Shown one piece after another: positions 49,185 through 62,998 of a DNA stretch of 64,000 bases. A program made the translations under genes and the position numbers. Each line of letters opens with the position of its first letter. Position 1 is the stretch's first letter. This DNA comes from Acanthaster planci. Its lineage: Eukaryota; Echinodermata; Asteroidea; Valvatida; Acanthasteridae. Where the stretch lies: assembly GCF_001949145.1 (NCBI RefSeq), contig NW_019091356.1, positions 64,001 through 128,000 on the forward strand, written 5' to 3'. The notes beneath the pieces are model-generated. The model saw nothing but the letters and a program-made list of their open reading frames with translations, had not been told where the DNA came from and ran no database searches.

Positions 49185-50837
49185 TCTATGGGACGTACAT
49201 GTGTAATACCCATCTCCAGTGCTACATGTACGAGTCCCTCGGTTGTTAAAACGTGTCCTACATCACAGCAGTCCATAATTCTTAATTACCTACATTTATC
49301 TACCTTTTATAAATGACCGATTTTAAGGTTCAGAACACTGTGCACACGTATTTGTCTTGTATGCCTTTACCACAGTCAATATGGAACTGTAAAGACAATG
49401 GCTTAGAAACAAGACTCTTAACAAAATCTTCAAAAACACATAATCTAATACTGACAAAGAATCTAGTAGATTCTCTTTTATTTCAAAACAATGATGGTTT
49501 CTTGGACTGGGTTCATATCCACTGTAAATATTTACTTTTTGTCAGAATAATATCGTATCAGATTACTGATATTTCATAATAGACACAAATAAAGAAAAAT
49601 GAATAGACCAAAAACCAGTATGTTACAAACATTCATTTCACAGTATTTCATGCAAGTGACATAAGCCAAAACGAAACGTTGAAAATAATATGAATGACAA
49701 ATGGAACAAGAAACAAGCACCAAAACAGAAGCCACAAAAACAGACATTTCTGAAGGAAAGCCCGTTTCTACAGAATGTAATTCTTCTCATATGTGTATCT
49801 GAGATATACTGGTATCAATTCAGAACCAAGAATTTAACCCAATTTTTAACTGAATGAAGATGATATCAAGGATGTGTTCACTCTAGTGACTGTAAACTAG
49901 TAACTGCAGAGTGGAAGAAATGAAAAATCAGTTGCAAAGAGAACAGAGATTCCTGTTAGATTCACACTACTCTCATGCTAAACTTAACAGGTGGTCACAG
50001 AAGGTGGTCACAGAAACTTTCTGAGGAGCTGCAGTGTTAACAGGTTGCCAACAGGAACAGCTATGACACGTCCATGAGTGCGCTGTAAATTTTTTTACAG
50101 GAAGACTGGTTCTCTACTCCCTTTGTGTGTGAGCACTCACACTGCTGGTTTCATTACACACATGTAGTACTCTCCATATTTCAATAAAGGCAGCCTGTCT
50201 CTTGCCTCACAAATATTATGATGAATTTAACTTAATGAATGAATAATAAGACCAGGCTTTGTACAACGAGTTTTGGTTTGGGAGAAAATATACAGGAAAC
50301 GTCAGCCACGTAAAATAACCACTACATGCTGTGCTACATTTGGTTAACCACAAATGGAAACAACAATCAGTCACTGCTGGCACAAATACATGTACATGTA
50401 GACAAGCCAAAATGGAGTCCCAATTAAAAGAGGAAAAGTCCAATGCAAACACAATAAATGGTTAATAAATGCAGTAAAGCTCATGCACATATGATGAACA
50501 CAGATAATCATATTTGATATTCAATTTCTGACACAATTTGCAGAATAACAGGTGCATGCACGTGTACATGTAAGAGTACTTGCTTCATGTTTTCCCTTGC
50601 ATTATCAATCCACTGTCATGTTGGCAATCTCGCTCATAGCGGGTGACATCTACTGTAGCAGTCAATTTATCAGGAATTTAACAGCGACAACTTGTTGAAG
50701 CGCTTTCCATACAGGTTCCCAACATACTTTTGTCACTTCATTGTAACTTTCCACTGTTCAGTATCAAGCATGCAATATAAAGTCACCTTTGTGAACTGTC
50801 AATACCATCAACTGTAGCCAATCAATCAGTCCATCCC

Positions 50838-53800
50838 TTACACCTCTTCCTGTTGTTGAAATTCTTGAAGTGTTTGATTGTCAACAGCAATCAAAAGAAA
50901 CTCTACACCGTCCAATCCCTGAATGAAAAGAGTTTAGAAAACTAACATTCATTAAGGAGGGGCAATACAAATGGAAGGCAACATATGCTTCATAAACAAG
51001 ACTGGCCCCACTGTAATTGGCATGCAATATCTGCAAGCAGTATGTAGTAGAACCGAGTAGCTACATTGGGAGGTTCATTCATGCAGAAATCAATTATACA
51101 TTCTATTTGAGATGATATTTGAAATATTTATCACCAACTTCAGGGTCATTAGCTTCACCCAATCAGACAGTGAATGAGGCATCACATATTCTAACATAAA
51201 TATAACATACTGGAAGCATAGCATAACATAACATAAATGAATATACTCCTGTAAAAAAATTGAAAATTAAACCCACATAAAATCTGATACCAAGTGTGCC
51301 TTCAGGATATATCTTTAATATTTAAAAAAATCTCTCAACAGAATACTATTAAACAGGGAAAATTCCAATAGGATGCCTTCTCTATCACCTTCCCACTTTA
51401 GTTATATACAGTTACTGTTTCAAAATGAATAGCGTTTCATTTGAAGTGACTTGAAGGGTGAAATGTGTCATACATGTATATCAAAAGACTGTCATTGTTT
51501 TTTGCCCATTGTGACTTTTCCTTGGCAACAAATGCTTGAATTAATCTGAGCACCAAAGGTGTATATGAACATGTATAATGGGAAAGTGTAGAAAAAACAA
51601 AGTGAATTCTAAAACCTTAAAACTGTCAGCCTACTCTATCTACCTCAAGCTGAGGTGCACCCTCAATGGGAAAGAAAGACATATGGTACTAACTTTTCAA
51701 ACCAGGTTCTTGCACACCTTTGGCGTGCACGTGAAGATCACACATTTCAAGGCAACGTGTACCCAGCATGCCTGCCTGCCTGCCTGCCTGTGGGGAACGC
51801 GCAGAAAGTTGCATGCCTATGTGGTGAATGTGTAGCAAAGGACTTGCAATTTCATTTCAAAACACACCCTCTGTTCTTCCTGCTCGAAGTGAATAATGCT
51901 ACCAATACTTACCTTTTTAGATCTGACAAGTTTGTGATCTCTGAATTCCGTCAGCTGGGCCCTGAGTGTTAACTCACTGTTAACAAGGAAAGCTTCACGA
52001 CACCTCTGGTACAAGTCATGAAAGGACAACCCTGCAGAAATGACAGCACAAAGATTTGGACTGTTCAAACTCCATAAACATGTACAATGCTTCCAATGGA
52101 ATACAATTCCCAATAGCTGCTTCACTGAATGAACAAATTTTGACATTTACAATGTACACCACAACACTGAAACAGATTTATCCAACTCTGAGCAGTATCC
52201 TTTGGTGGAATGATGTTACCAGAAGTAGCACAGAAATGAAACAAAATAGCTGTACAGAAAGCCTCATAAAAAGGTATTATTAATATCAATAATTCTATAC
52301 AAGAACTAATATTAGAACTTATCGCTTTACAAAAACCATACTTAACTACAGGTGGTGTTGGTGAATAAACACATAGCTGTTCCCAAATGTTTTTTGTTGT
52401 CTTTTGATGACTGTCAACAAGTATAAGTTTGCAATGAATTGAATTACAAATAACTGCCAAAGTAGCATGTGTAACGAAAAACCAATTATCACTGCAATTG
52501 AATGTATAGGGCATGAGATACGACAATTTGTGTGTTAAAATACAAGTTCTGGTCAAAGCGGAAGTAGAGGTCACACGAGGTTATATCAATTTCCATCTAT
52601 AACATGTCCCTGACGATGTGCATGCCAAATTTGAGTTAAATCTGTCAAATAGTTTACTAGTTATTAGACTGTAAAGAATGAACATTTGAGTTGAGGTCAC
52701 GTGACCCCTGATGACGTCATGATTACAAAAGTTATATGGTACATCTTCTGATGATGGTTAATTACTCTACCGAGTTTGAAATTGATAGGACCTAAAACAA
52801 TTGCCAAATTGCTTTGTAGAAAAAAACAGTGGAAAAAGAAAAAAGGAAAAAAAAAACTTTAGCGACTACAATAGCTGTTAACAGCTAAAAATTGGAATAA
52901 AGTTTACTGACTTTTCCTTTCAATTTAACTGACCTTGATATGCTGCATTGTCCTGATGTGATAGCTGATACTCAACAAGGAGGTTGAAGATGCCCCTGTT
53001 CATCAAAAGAAAAAGCAAAATAACTTTCTCAAAGAGGGTGGTGTTCAGTAATGATCACCAAGGGGAGGTGATAGATGTATATGTACATGTATGGTAAAAA
53101 CTTGGGGCACATAATCACGTGTTCATCATGTACACATTAATGTACAGGTATTTGATGTACTTGAACGTCTGCGACTATAAATACATGTGTCAACTTTGAC
53201 TTACACTCTTTACCTACGTAATTCAGTCTGGAACTACTGCCAAAATGTGAATTTGGAACAAAGCAAAGTACATGTACTTCAATACATGATACTGATTCAA
53301 ATGTGCGGAGGTGTTATGACAAATATTAATGTTGCACGTAAACTCACCTGGCATTAGGCGTAAGACTTCGTAGAACATGAGTGAGTGAGCTAAGTGCTAG
53401 AACACCAGACTGCTGGACCAAGAGTGAATTCTCATAAGAAGTTTCCTCCGTATAAGGTTCAAACATTGTGACATCATACCACACCCAATAGAAACTGCTG
53501 GATTTGGACTGGTCCCAGACTAGAAGAAAACATTGCATATGAAGCAAGGTATGAGACGGAGAGACCCCCCTCCCCCCGCTTTGTGTCAGTCATTGTCTCA
53601 CTGGAATCTGAGGAATTCTTTTCAGACATCTAGGGGGATGTGTTAGGTGACAATACTGCAGAGTGTGTATGTCCATTGGACAAGTTAGGGGGGTACCCCT
53701 CGGTCTCATTTCTTGCTGGATATAGATCATAGGCATTATAAATTCCTTGTTGCTTCAAGAGTAATAAGAACGGGTTGATTGAATGTGATTTGAGGGTCAT

Positions 53801-56800
53801 TTAATTTGCTGATTTTCCTCAACAGGAGTTGTAACTGTCTACCTGTAATATTATGGACACTCGTACAATGTACACATGTAAGGGCACTCAAACAAACAGT
53901 CTGATTATGGAGGAACAATGAACAAACAAACTTTGACTGAGTCGGCAAGTCAAAATAAACATTTTGAAGTCATAACTTACTTAGTGGAGCATTAATGTGA
54001 TCAATTGTTGCAATGATATGGACGAAAGCTGACTGAGACAATGCTGAAAGAAAGGACTGAACTTTGTGTCCTCGAAGCATCATTCCATCAATATTATGAA
54101 TAATTAGAAACAATGGCTCTGAAATGAACAAGAACATTGAACACCAATTAAANTATAAGTTTCATATCCACAAACAGTTATTACCATTTGAAATTTTAAA
54201 AAGAACAGGTATTTGAAACTTTTTTTGTAAATTGAAGTTCATGTACAAATTAAAGATACATAGTTGCAAATTACACAACTAAACAGTAACACTAATGGAT
54301 CATTTGAACCATCTACACAAATTAATGACAGTTCAGAAAAAAACTCATAAGATTCTATTCCTCTATAAACTATCATTCATCCTCACATGAAATACCAAAA
54401 TCTGTTTGTCCAATATCATGTATTTACTTTTTTTTCTGAACAGCAACTGTATACGTGTACATGAATACATACATGTATGTATACATATACATGTACATTA
54501 ATCAGTTGTGAATATTTTTTAATTGAATTCTTCAAGTACCTTCACGTTCTTCTAATATGTTATGGATATACTCAGACTGCTCAGCTAGACTACGAAACCC
54601 GACTGCATGGTCAAATACATCGTCAGTTATGCTGTTCAAGATCTGCAAAGCAAAGTTAAAAGGGCAACCTGTAAACATGTACAGAGCAACACATCTCTAC
54701 ATTTCTTGACTATAGATTAGAATTCGCCTAAATTAGGATGCATGTTAGAACCTGGTGTAATTGGTGAATATTAGACCACACTAGAGCAGAGAAACCATAC
54801 ATGTACACAATCACATATTCCTTGAAACTATTAAGTACAAATGTGTACACATATACATTATAGTCTATTAAGTTTTGGTCATTTTCTACAAAAGGTTTTT
54901 CGGCTATTAAAAAAGTTAAATTGCTTTGATTTTCCAAACACATCTTCAAGGAAGTATCAATTATTATGCCTCTGTTAGACCAACCACAGCCTATCCAAAC
55001 TTTAACCCCCTTTTGCACACTATACATCACACTAAGCTTGATTGCAGCAACAGCTGTATGCAACTTTTCTGGTGCTATAGTACGAGCATTACATTGTAAC
55101 CGACTGTAGTACGAGCATTACGTGGTAACCGACTGTAGTACGAGCATTACGTTGTAACCGACTGTAGTACAAGCATTACGTTGTAGCCGACTGTAGTATG
55201 AGCATTACGTTGTAGCCGACTGTAGTACGAGCATTACGTTGTAGCCGACTGTAGTATGAGCATTACGTTGCAACCGACTGTAGTACGAGCATTACGTTGT
55301 AGCCGATTGTAGTACGAGCATTACGATGTAACCGACTGTAGTACGAGCATTACGTTGCAACCGACTGTAGTACGAGCATTACGTTGTAGCCGACTGTAGT
55401 ATGAGCATTATGTTGTAACTGACTGTAGTACCAGGATTAAGTTGTAACTGATTATAGTGCCAGGATTATCTTGTAGCTGACTGTAATACGAGCATTACCG
55501 GTACACTGTAACCAACTGAGGGACAATAATTCTGTTTCAATGTTCAACTTACACTTTTGACAGTAAGTCCTGGGAAGAATCCATTGATCACAACATGATT
55601 CCAGCTGCTCAACATCTCTACCCTGAACATGTCTAGAAGATGTCTCTTAGAACCAAGACCATACAACATCAGATTGAAGCCATTGCTAAGAACAAAGAAA
55701 ATCAAAACTCAGACCAAGAATCCTATTCATGAAAAGAATGTAATTCTTAGAGGAAACTTCGAAAGAAAGAAGTGCGGGTCACTACATGTATTCTTACCTT
55801 AACTGGAACATCCACTTATTAAACAAGCCTCTGTATTCCTGATACATCTCTTGGATTTCTTCAGTGTAGCTATTTGGGGTATTAGTTAGTGCCTTGTGAA
55901 CCTGCTCTTGATCCATCTGTGGAATTGCTAGTCTGGCCAGAGTGTGGTCGGAGGTCATTGACTGACCAGAATGTGCCGAGAAGTATTCTTCTGCCATGTT
56001 GGGCTGTAGACAGAGCAAGTTCAACTTACAATGTAGAACAATGCTGTAAAAATAATACATATCATTTACAAAGAGCAACAAATATTGAATCTCAAACTTG
56101 GACGTTTAGACTATCATTGTGCTTGAGGTTTTGTCTTCGTTGATTACAATGTAAATGTATTTCTGATTACGAGGTACACGTATAGGGATAAGCAATAGAG
56201 GGATTTCACATTAGCGCCGTCTGCACATATCTGCATCGAAACCAAGGCTCTCTGTGTTGAACTTCGTCGCGCGTGCCCATGGGGTCCACACAGTACATGG
56301 AGTATCCATTTCTTAAGTGTGATGCAACTTCAGTTTAATCCAGGCCCACTGCACATGCAGATACACGACCATCGCAGAAACGCTAGTGCGCAGTCAATTG
56401 TCGTTATTTTTTCTTTTGATTTACGTGTTGAGTCATCATGAAAGACTTCCACAAAATTTTGCAGCCTAAAAAGTCTGAATTTAACTATCCTTTACATATT
56501 TTGTGTCCTGACTCCTTACTTTCAATCATCTGATTGTATTAAGAACTGAAGCTAACACAACCTCGTTTTCAAATGCCGAAGTGTGCAGATCATTGCTAAA
56601 AGCGTTGTATTGAGATCCCTCTATAGAGCAAAATTTCTCCAAGCACATCTCAACCAATCCTACCAGTTCAACTTCCCCTCTGGTTCTCCTGCGTGTCATG
56701 GGACCCTTTACAGCAGAACCCCTGGCAGGTGTTACAACCTTTCCGTCACCACATGTTGCACTCCCTGTGACATTCCTTCCTGACTTGTATGTAGGTGTGG

Positions 56801-58712
56801 TACTGTGCTTGCTATGAGTGCTACTGTTGTCATCACTGCTGTCTTCCCCAGAGCTACATGTAGATACCTTTGAGGACTCACTATCATCATCTGAATCAGG
56901 TAAGGTTCCTAAAGGTAAGGATTTAAAATGCAACAATGACCTGGGCATTTTAATTTGGAAGCCCATTTTGATCAAGGTCTTAGCAAAATCTCCCAGCTTT
57001 TGAAATCGGTGCAGTAAATCCATTTAGCATCCATCCAAGCTACGTATGTGCATATATATGCGTCTTGATTTTCACTATTTTTACTTTTTACTTACTTCTA
57101 CACGTATTTTTTCTTATCCCTCTTGACCCAACCTTTTGAGTTTGCTTTTTGCTTGACATTGGTGTGACACTACTTCTTGCCAGTTGTGCCATCTGTCCAG
57201 TCCGCTTGATCTTCTTGAATTGATAAACATCGGCTCCTTTAATACCTGTTTCATCGAGCAGTACTGAGAAAATAGTTAACAAAAACAAAAAATTGAAGCT
57301 ACTTGTACAGTGGTTGACAAAGTCAACAATGGTACATTTTTGCTGAGGTTGAGATATAACGTGCATGGCTATTTATGAGCAAACTCTGTATTTACTCTCT
57401 CAAGAGCATATGTAATCAATATTTCATTCAAAAGTCAAAACCAAGTAAATTACAAGGATGGATCACACTCTTATCAAATGACGAAGGATATTCTCTCATC
57501 ATACATGTATGTCAGATCAATGTCATAAAAAAGGATCACTCAGACATGTAATTAACTTGTAATGACATTAATATCAGTTCTGCTTCATGTGTCTCATCAA
57601 AAGTATCAGACTGCCAAGAATTCTGGCTATTCATGAATTACCATCTGGTGTTTTGTTGAAGTGAATGTCTTCCTTTTCCTCATTATTCTTATCCTCATCT
57701 GATGAATCTGCCAAGTCCTTATCAAATTCCAAGAGGCTCTCCTTATAATTGACCGACTTTCTGGTAGATCTCACTGGTCTCTGAGAGGGTGTTGATGCTA
57801 GAGTTTGCACTTTTGACCTCCTTGGCTTTTTGGCTAGAAAAGTAAAATTATTTAGAACATACTGTACATATATGAGGAAATAGCAGTTTTGGAAGAGCCC
57901 ATTGGTACATGTACATGTAGTATCTTATCGCTCAGTCCGTTTATTACGTATGTCTTGACATGCAACAGCCGCTGAGACGATGAGGGTCAAGTGACGTAAT
58001 GTTCAACGATCTTATTTTAAAGATGGCGACTGGGAGAGCGAGCCCATTAGATTGAATGGATAAAGGCAAAAAGACTGGTAAATACCTGAATAACGCAAGT
58101 GAAATCATTCAATACATGGTTTTAGAAAGCGGAAAGGTCAAGGATCATGTTCGTATGCAAAAGAAATTGCGCCCACGATGGTAAGTGGGTGCGCCAAAAA
58201 TGTTCAGTACGCCGACACGAAATTGCGCAAAGGAATGTGTGGCTAAGGATGGATCGGGAGTGAGAGTCCGTTCCACACTAGTGCTGGGGCTAGGGTGAGT
58301 TGACCTACAATCCCACCACGGCACTGGCAGTGCAAATTATCAGTCACCTATGTCCCTACCCCAAGAACTGCGGGGTCCGACGTCGGACCCTAGAGCACAT
58401 TTCTGGGGGTAGCCTAGCCAAGGTGGACTCCCTGACCGTAGGCCTACTACGTTAGTCCTAATCATGTAATGAAGACAACGCCTAGCTAGCTACGTCCAAC
58501 CTGGAATAGCTCTCGGGCCCGGGTAGCCTACCCATGTCCCACGCATTTCAACTTGTCACTATGGGCTATATATATATCATACACCATATAAATACATTAT
58601 CCCAATCCTGATTTTCCTTACCTGAGCAGACATCATTAACGGTCACAATGTGTCGAACGACCTCGTCATTTCCTACAAATTCGAGTGACACCCGTACCCT
58701 GGACGCTGCCAT
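50838..58712 (-). CDS. ORC2: Origin recognition complex subunit 2 (12 exons, 569 aa)
   Basis: Exons in transcript order: 58712-58622, 57833-57642, 57263-57096, 56908-56664, 56003-55798, 55685-55553, 54642-54540, 54118-53981, 53519-53348, 52995-52934, 52031-51913, 50918-50838. All junctions keep frame; human ORC2 is 577 aa. The N terminus has the conserved [13 protein letters not shown], then a basic and acidic disordered region (exons 2-4). The core starts [10 protein letters not shown] and FNKWMFQL, followed by LYGLGSKR (degenerate Walker A position), INGFFPG, IHNID (Walker B position) and IDHINAPL. The C-terminal winged helix contains [44 protein letters not shown] and [11 protein letters not shown]2 is part of the six-subunit complex that binds replication origins and loads MCM in the nucleus. 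Its start codon faces ZNF830. Confidence 0.97.
51771..51790. repeat. (CCTG)5 microsatellite
   Basis: Five perfect CCTG units in ORC2 intron 11. Confidence 0.95.
55081..55512. repeat. 29-bp minisatellite, about 15 copies, in ORC2 intron 6
   Basis: The unit TACGAGCATTACGTTGTAAC plus CGACTGTAG is repeated head to tail. Copies differ by scattered single substitutions (for example GTAACC against GTAGCC, and TACGAG against TATGAG) and become degenerate at the right end, toward 55512. It lies 41 bp beyond the exon 6 donor in ORC2 intron 6. Confidence 0.95.
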
Positions 58713-58813
58713 CTTATCTCACGCGCCAATTCTTTGAAGGTTAACTCCAATAATGAATAAGCGTTTATTTGGCAAAGCACAAACAAACGAACGCGTCCTG
58801 ACGAATTTCCAAG
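58713..58813. promoter_or_regulatory. Bidirectional ORC2/ZNF830 promoter
   Basis: Only 101 bp separate the two divergent start codons, so both transcripts must start in or near this interval. Each ATG is embedded in AAGATGGC (AAGATGGCAGCG for ORC2 and AAGATGGCATCC for ZNF830), which matches the core of the YY1 element often found just downstream of TATA-less housekeeping starts. There is no TATA box. A third AAGATGGCGAC lies at 58020-58030 in ORC2 intron 1. Confidence 0.65.
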
Positions 58814-61800
58814 ATGGCATCCTCCGGCAAAAAGATGGTTGATCTTCGAGAGTTGATGAAAAAGCAACGAGCAGAAAGTAAAGCAACACCAAAGAGAATT
58901 GACTCTCCCTTAGCCAAATATCCTTTTCAATTACGAGTTAACTCACTGGGCAAAACGACTTGTGAGAACCTTAAATCGGAATTTGGTGGTGATAATGGTG
59001 AGCCCAGATTTCGGACGTGGGCCGAGGTGGCCTCGTTACGCGTAGTACATGTAATATTCGGTCATTCAACTTTCTCAGCGTGTACCTTTCTGCACAAAAT
59101 GCACAGCACGTTGATTTGCCCATTGGTGGAAGTCGTTTGTGGTTGTGTGCAAATTACAAGTTGTTCCTGGGGATACTCGGAACAAAAAAGTTACAGGGTG
59201 CACTTGCAAGTTTTACTGTACAGCCTACAGGATAAAGACTAAACCGATTGAAGTTGTGTAGAACAATCTCTATGAGCTCACGATAGTTACACCATGGAGA
59301 AATAAAAGTGTTTTATTTCTCCATGGTTACACTGCATAACATATATGATGACTTTTGTCCACCTTCCCTACATGGATGTATTTTCAAAAACATTAACATG
59401 TAGCAGAAATAGAACAATAGATATTTACTTACATGGTCTAGTATCCAGATCAATTACTTTCATAGTGAGGTCTTCCACTACTTTTGAATAATTTACATGT
59501 GTTTGAAAGAATGAAACTGTAGGCCTGATACTTGAAATGAAATTGTAAAAATTACAAGGAGTGGATAATGGGAGAAAGTCAAGATAGCATGAATAAAAGT
59601 ATTTTCTTCTCTATCTTCATCGCCAAACCTCAAGTAATAAGCACACAAATTTGTTCCCATTTCAAGAGACACAGATGTACAGAATTTTCAGAACACAGCT
59701 GAGATTTTGTTAAATGGCGTTTACGGTGTGTGTGCAAATTATGGTTTTGTAAAGTTTAATACAACCGATCCAAATTGTCTGCAGACAATGGAAGGGGTGA
59801 GACTGAACTGTGAAAATCTCCTATACTTTTGTACACCGCCAGTGAAAAAAAATAGCTGAAATAAAAAACAAAAAAAGCTGAAATCAGCTAAAAAGCTGGG
59901 AAATCTCACCCCTGCTATGGGGTATCTATTGCTTCAAACCAAATTTGATCAAAGTACTATATGTATGTGCGAAAATTATGGTATCTCATGGATATAATCG
60001 TATAGGCTGTCTTAAGTAAATGCACAAGCTCATATCCAAGTAAATGCTGAAATTTCTTTAACAGTTCATACATATAACAGTTTAGGCCAGCTTGTCTGCA
60101 TTGTTTGTAACTGCCAAGTGAAAAGTGAGATTGTGTGGCCAGCACACCTTCAAGGGAAAAAGCACAAAGAGGTCAGAAAATGTATATGTACTTACATTTT
60201 TACTTGGAATTAGAAGCAAATCTCCCATTCCAAATTTCAAAATAATCTGTAGCTTGATCTTTGTCATACAATCTATTTGGAATTGATTTGGGTTAATTCC
60301 TTAGTCTAGTGTGAATGTACAAAGTGCAAGTCATAGTAAATTCATGGTTTACCCGAGGCTTTAGACTATTCAAAAGATTTTAACATCTGCCACTTTTTTT
60401 TTTTTTGAGAATATTTTGGGCATGAAAAAATGGATAGACAAAAGAACCAATGAATGAGTTGCCCTTGCCAGTCTTTCAACAAGTGTTTGTACAATCACCT
60501 GTATCTTCAAATGTTAAAATGTGATTACAATTAGCCTATGCTTTCAACAACTCAAACTTGTTAGATTTTAGCAGCATTGAAACAGGGAAATGCCTCAAGT
60601 ATACAAGAGAGACCAGCCCCTGCACAGCTACAAACAACATATACAACCACCAAGAGAAAAGCAGAGTATGAAATCACCTCAACAGTCTCAGAGAAGAAAC
60701 AACTAAAAGAAGCTACTCCAGAAGGTCCTATGAAAGGGTATAAAGAAAAGCAACGTAAATCTGTATTCAGCATAATCCTCTAAATTCATCAGTGTCTTTA
60801 ATTGCACTTCAGTGTTTGTTGTAAGGAAGCTAGTGATCGGTTAAGTGGATAAGATGATGTCGAAGACCAGACATAATTTTTTTGCTTTCCTAGTGCAAAT
60901 GGCCAAGAGGGTACAACTGTTGATGCTTTGAAGTGTATATTAAAGCAGATCCTAAGAAGGTACCAGTCCTTGCCTACGAACTTTAACTCTTGATATTACC
61001 TTATCTCTGACTTGTACTGTCACAACAGGATTTGGGGGCAAATTGTACTTCTTTGTTTCATAATGCATGCATTCTTTTTTATGAAAAAAGTCTTCCGGCA
61101 GGATTTTTTGACAAGATCAATAGCCCTTCCTCTGTCAGTGCCAAGAAACCACCTAGCAGCTCAGTTGCAGAAGATACAGTTTCATCTTCACTTCCATCTG
61201 GTATGTCTTGAAGTTCCATATGCACTTAACTTATGGGTGGCTCATAAGTACTTTACAGCATAACTTATGTCAGGTTTTGGAGTCGCAATGTTTGTTCCTA
61301 CATATATTCTTTTGTCATTTAAAACATTATTTTATGCTGCATCATTGGAGGAATTTGAATTCCATTTGTGTTGTAGTAGAGTTGTTCATTTGCCACTAAC
61401 ATCTAGATTTCTTGGATTCCGGAACATCCTCTTTAACTGCAACAAAAACTCGTGAAGATGGAGAAGCAAGAACATCAAACTCAACAGCTGACAAAACCAC
61501 AGAAAGGTACATGTACATGTAGGAGATCATTCTGGGTGTGTATTCCATTAATAGACTGCAGAAAGCTCCTCACAAATTTACAAATCTTGCACAACATATC
61601 ATTAGACTAATTGGGTTCTTTTTCTTAACATTCATCATTAATGTATCAAATACATAGTAATTTTATACTTACAATAATTGCAAATATTTCTGTTCCAACA
61701 GAAAACCATCCAGTACTGCCGAGGCTATTCCTGAGGGTTTTTTTGATGACCCAGTTATGGATGCCAAGGTTAGTATATTGAATAAGCCTTTTGCAAGTTA

Positions 61801-62998
61801 AAGTTGAATAAAATATGGTACATCTAATTGCACATAAACATAATTTTAATTCCCCAATCTAAAGACACTTGCTATACCTCATGCTTTTGCATACCGACGA
61901 TCATCTCTGGAATGGACTGGTTCCTCTGTGCTATTCTTATCCAATGAAAACAAGTGTATTGGTGCAAGGCATCTCTTATGTAACTAAACAAAAGCACGCC
62001 TTGAGGTATAGTAACAGTATAGTTACCTGGAAAATGGTTGTAGTTGATACTTCAAGCTGTTTTTTTCTTATTTGCAGTTCTTAGTTATTTGTATGATTTT
62101 TACAATGTGGCATGTAGGTACGGAATGTTGAATTGAAAAACACTATGGAAGAGGAATGGAGCAAATTCCAGAAAGAAATGATGGAAGAAAATCAGGTAGG
62201 AGCATTTTTAGTACAGGTCTACGATCAAGTCTGGAGCTAACAGTGACTACATGTACATATTAAATGCACACTAACTTAACACAAATTAAAGTCACTTAAG
62301 CGTGCATAGGTGAAAATATGTGTTGTAAGATCTTGTATATTTTTCCCCAGGTATCTGAGAACATACAAGTTGAAGATGAGGAGGCAGCTCAGGTGGATAG
62401 AAACATTGATGAGATCGATGAGCAGATGTAAGGATCTACCCCAAGAAAGACAAGTGAAACATACAAAAAATACACAATGATGCACACACACAATAACAAG
62501 AGAAAAGCTGCCCTTCCACAAATACTGAATAACAAAATGAATGCACTGTGAAACTTGGTTTGCATTGATTACACGCCTTTCAAATTGTTTACCATTGACA
62601 AAGCCTGGGACAGTACTCCGTCAATGAAAATTAAGGTAAACATCTTGAAAGTTACCCACTCATAATGTTCCAACTCTAACGCTGACATGTCAATCTCTTA
62701 TATTCACCAACTCCAGTAGGTGTACCCCATCCATTTTTGGCTTTGTGCCTTCTGAAAAAAAAAGCAGGAAAATAAAACTCACTTGATTTTTATTATTCTT
62801 CTGAAACTTTCCTCTAGACACTGTTTTGCCAAAGTAGAAGCTCTAAGAGATAGGCAAGAGAGTATACAGTCAGAGTTGGAAGCTAAGAAGTTGCAGCAGC
62901 ATGTAACAAGCAAGGAGAATGAAGAAGGCAGTGGCAGTGCAGATGAGGCAGAGTTTGAGGTTTTTCTGGACTGGAGATCAAAGGGTGCATGGAAATGA
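58814..62998 (+). CDS. ZNF830: Zinc finger protein 830 (9 exons, about 342 aa)
   Basis: Exons: 58814 to about 58961 (donor uncertain), 60086-60181, 60572-60754, 61102-61200, 61407-61506, 61702-61768, 62118-62195, 62351-62427, 62818-62998; all in phase. Human ZNF830 is 372 aa. The N terminus reads LRELMKKQR and KRIDSPLAKY. Exon 2 carries the C2H2 finger CIVCNCQVKSEIVW with PAHLQGKKHKE. Later hallmarks are FFDKI, PEGFFDDP, WSKFQKEM, the acidic NIDEIDEQI and the C-terminal coiled coil ending FLDWRSKGAW. The family is nuclear and linked to genome stability, early embryonic survival and pre-mRNA splicing complexes. The start faces ORC2. Donor choices at 58949 (GC), 58961 and 58997 all give phase 1. 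An ATTAAA at 63044-63049 may be the polyadenylation signal. Confidence 0.93.
59291..59327. repeat. Perfect 17-bp hairpin in ZNF830 intron 1
   Basis: ACCATGGAGAAATAAAA is followed by GTG and its exact inverse. A 17-bp perfect stem with a 3-base loop is unlikely by chance in this base composition. Function unknown. Confidence 0.9.

Larger units (their letters stand above)
46925..50837. other. Receptor 3' UTR and convergent intergenic DNA
   Basis: The receptor gene (+) and ORC2 (-) converge here. The left part should be the receptor 3' UTR; AATAAA at 47782-47787 is a candidate polyadenylation signal. An unexplained 119-codon minus-strand frame at 48825-49184 is listed separately. Nothing else recognised. 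Confidence 0.5.

Noticed and set aside
58814-59242. 142-codon continuous reading from the ZNF830 start
   Set aside because: Beyond about codon 49 the match to ZNF830 is lost, while the true zinc-finger exon is found at 60086-60181; the rest is intron read-through.
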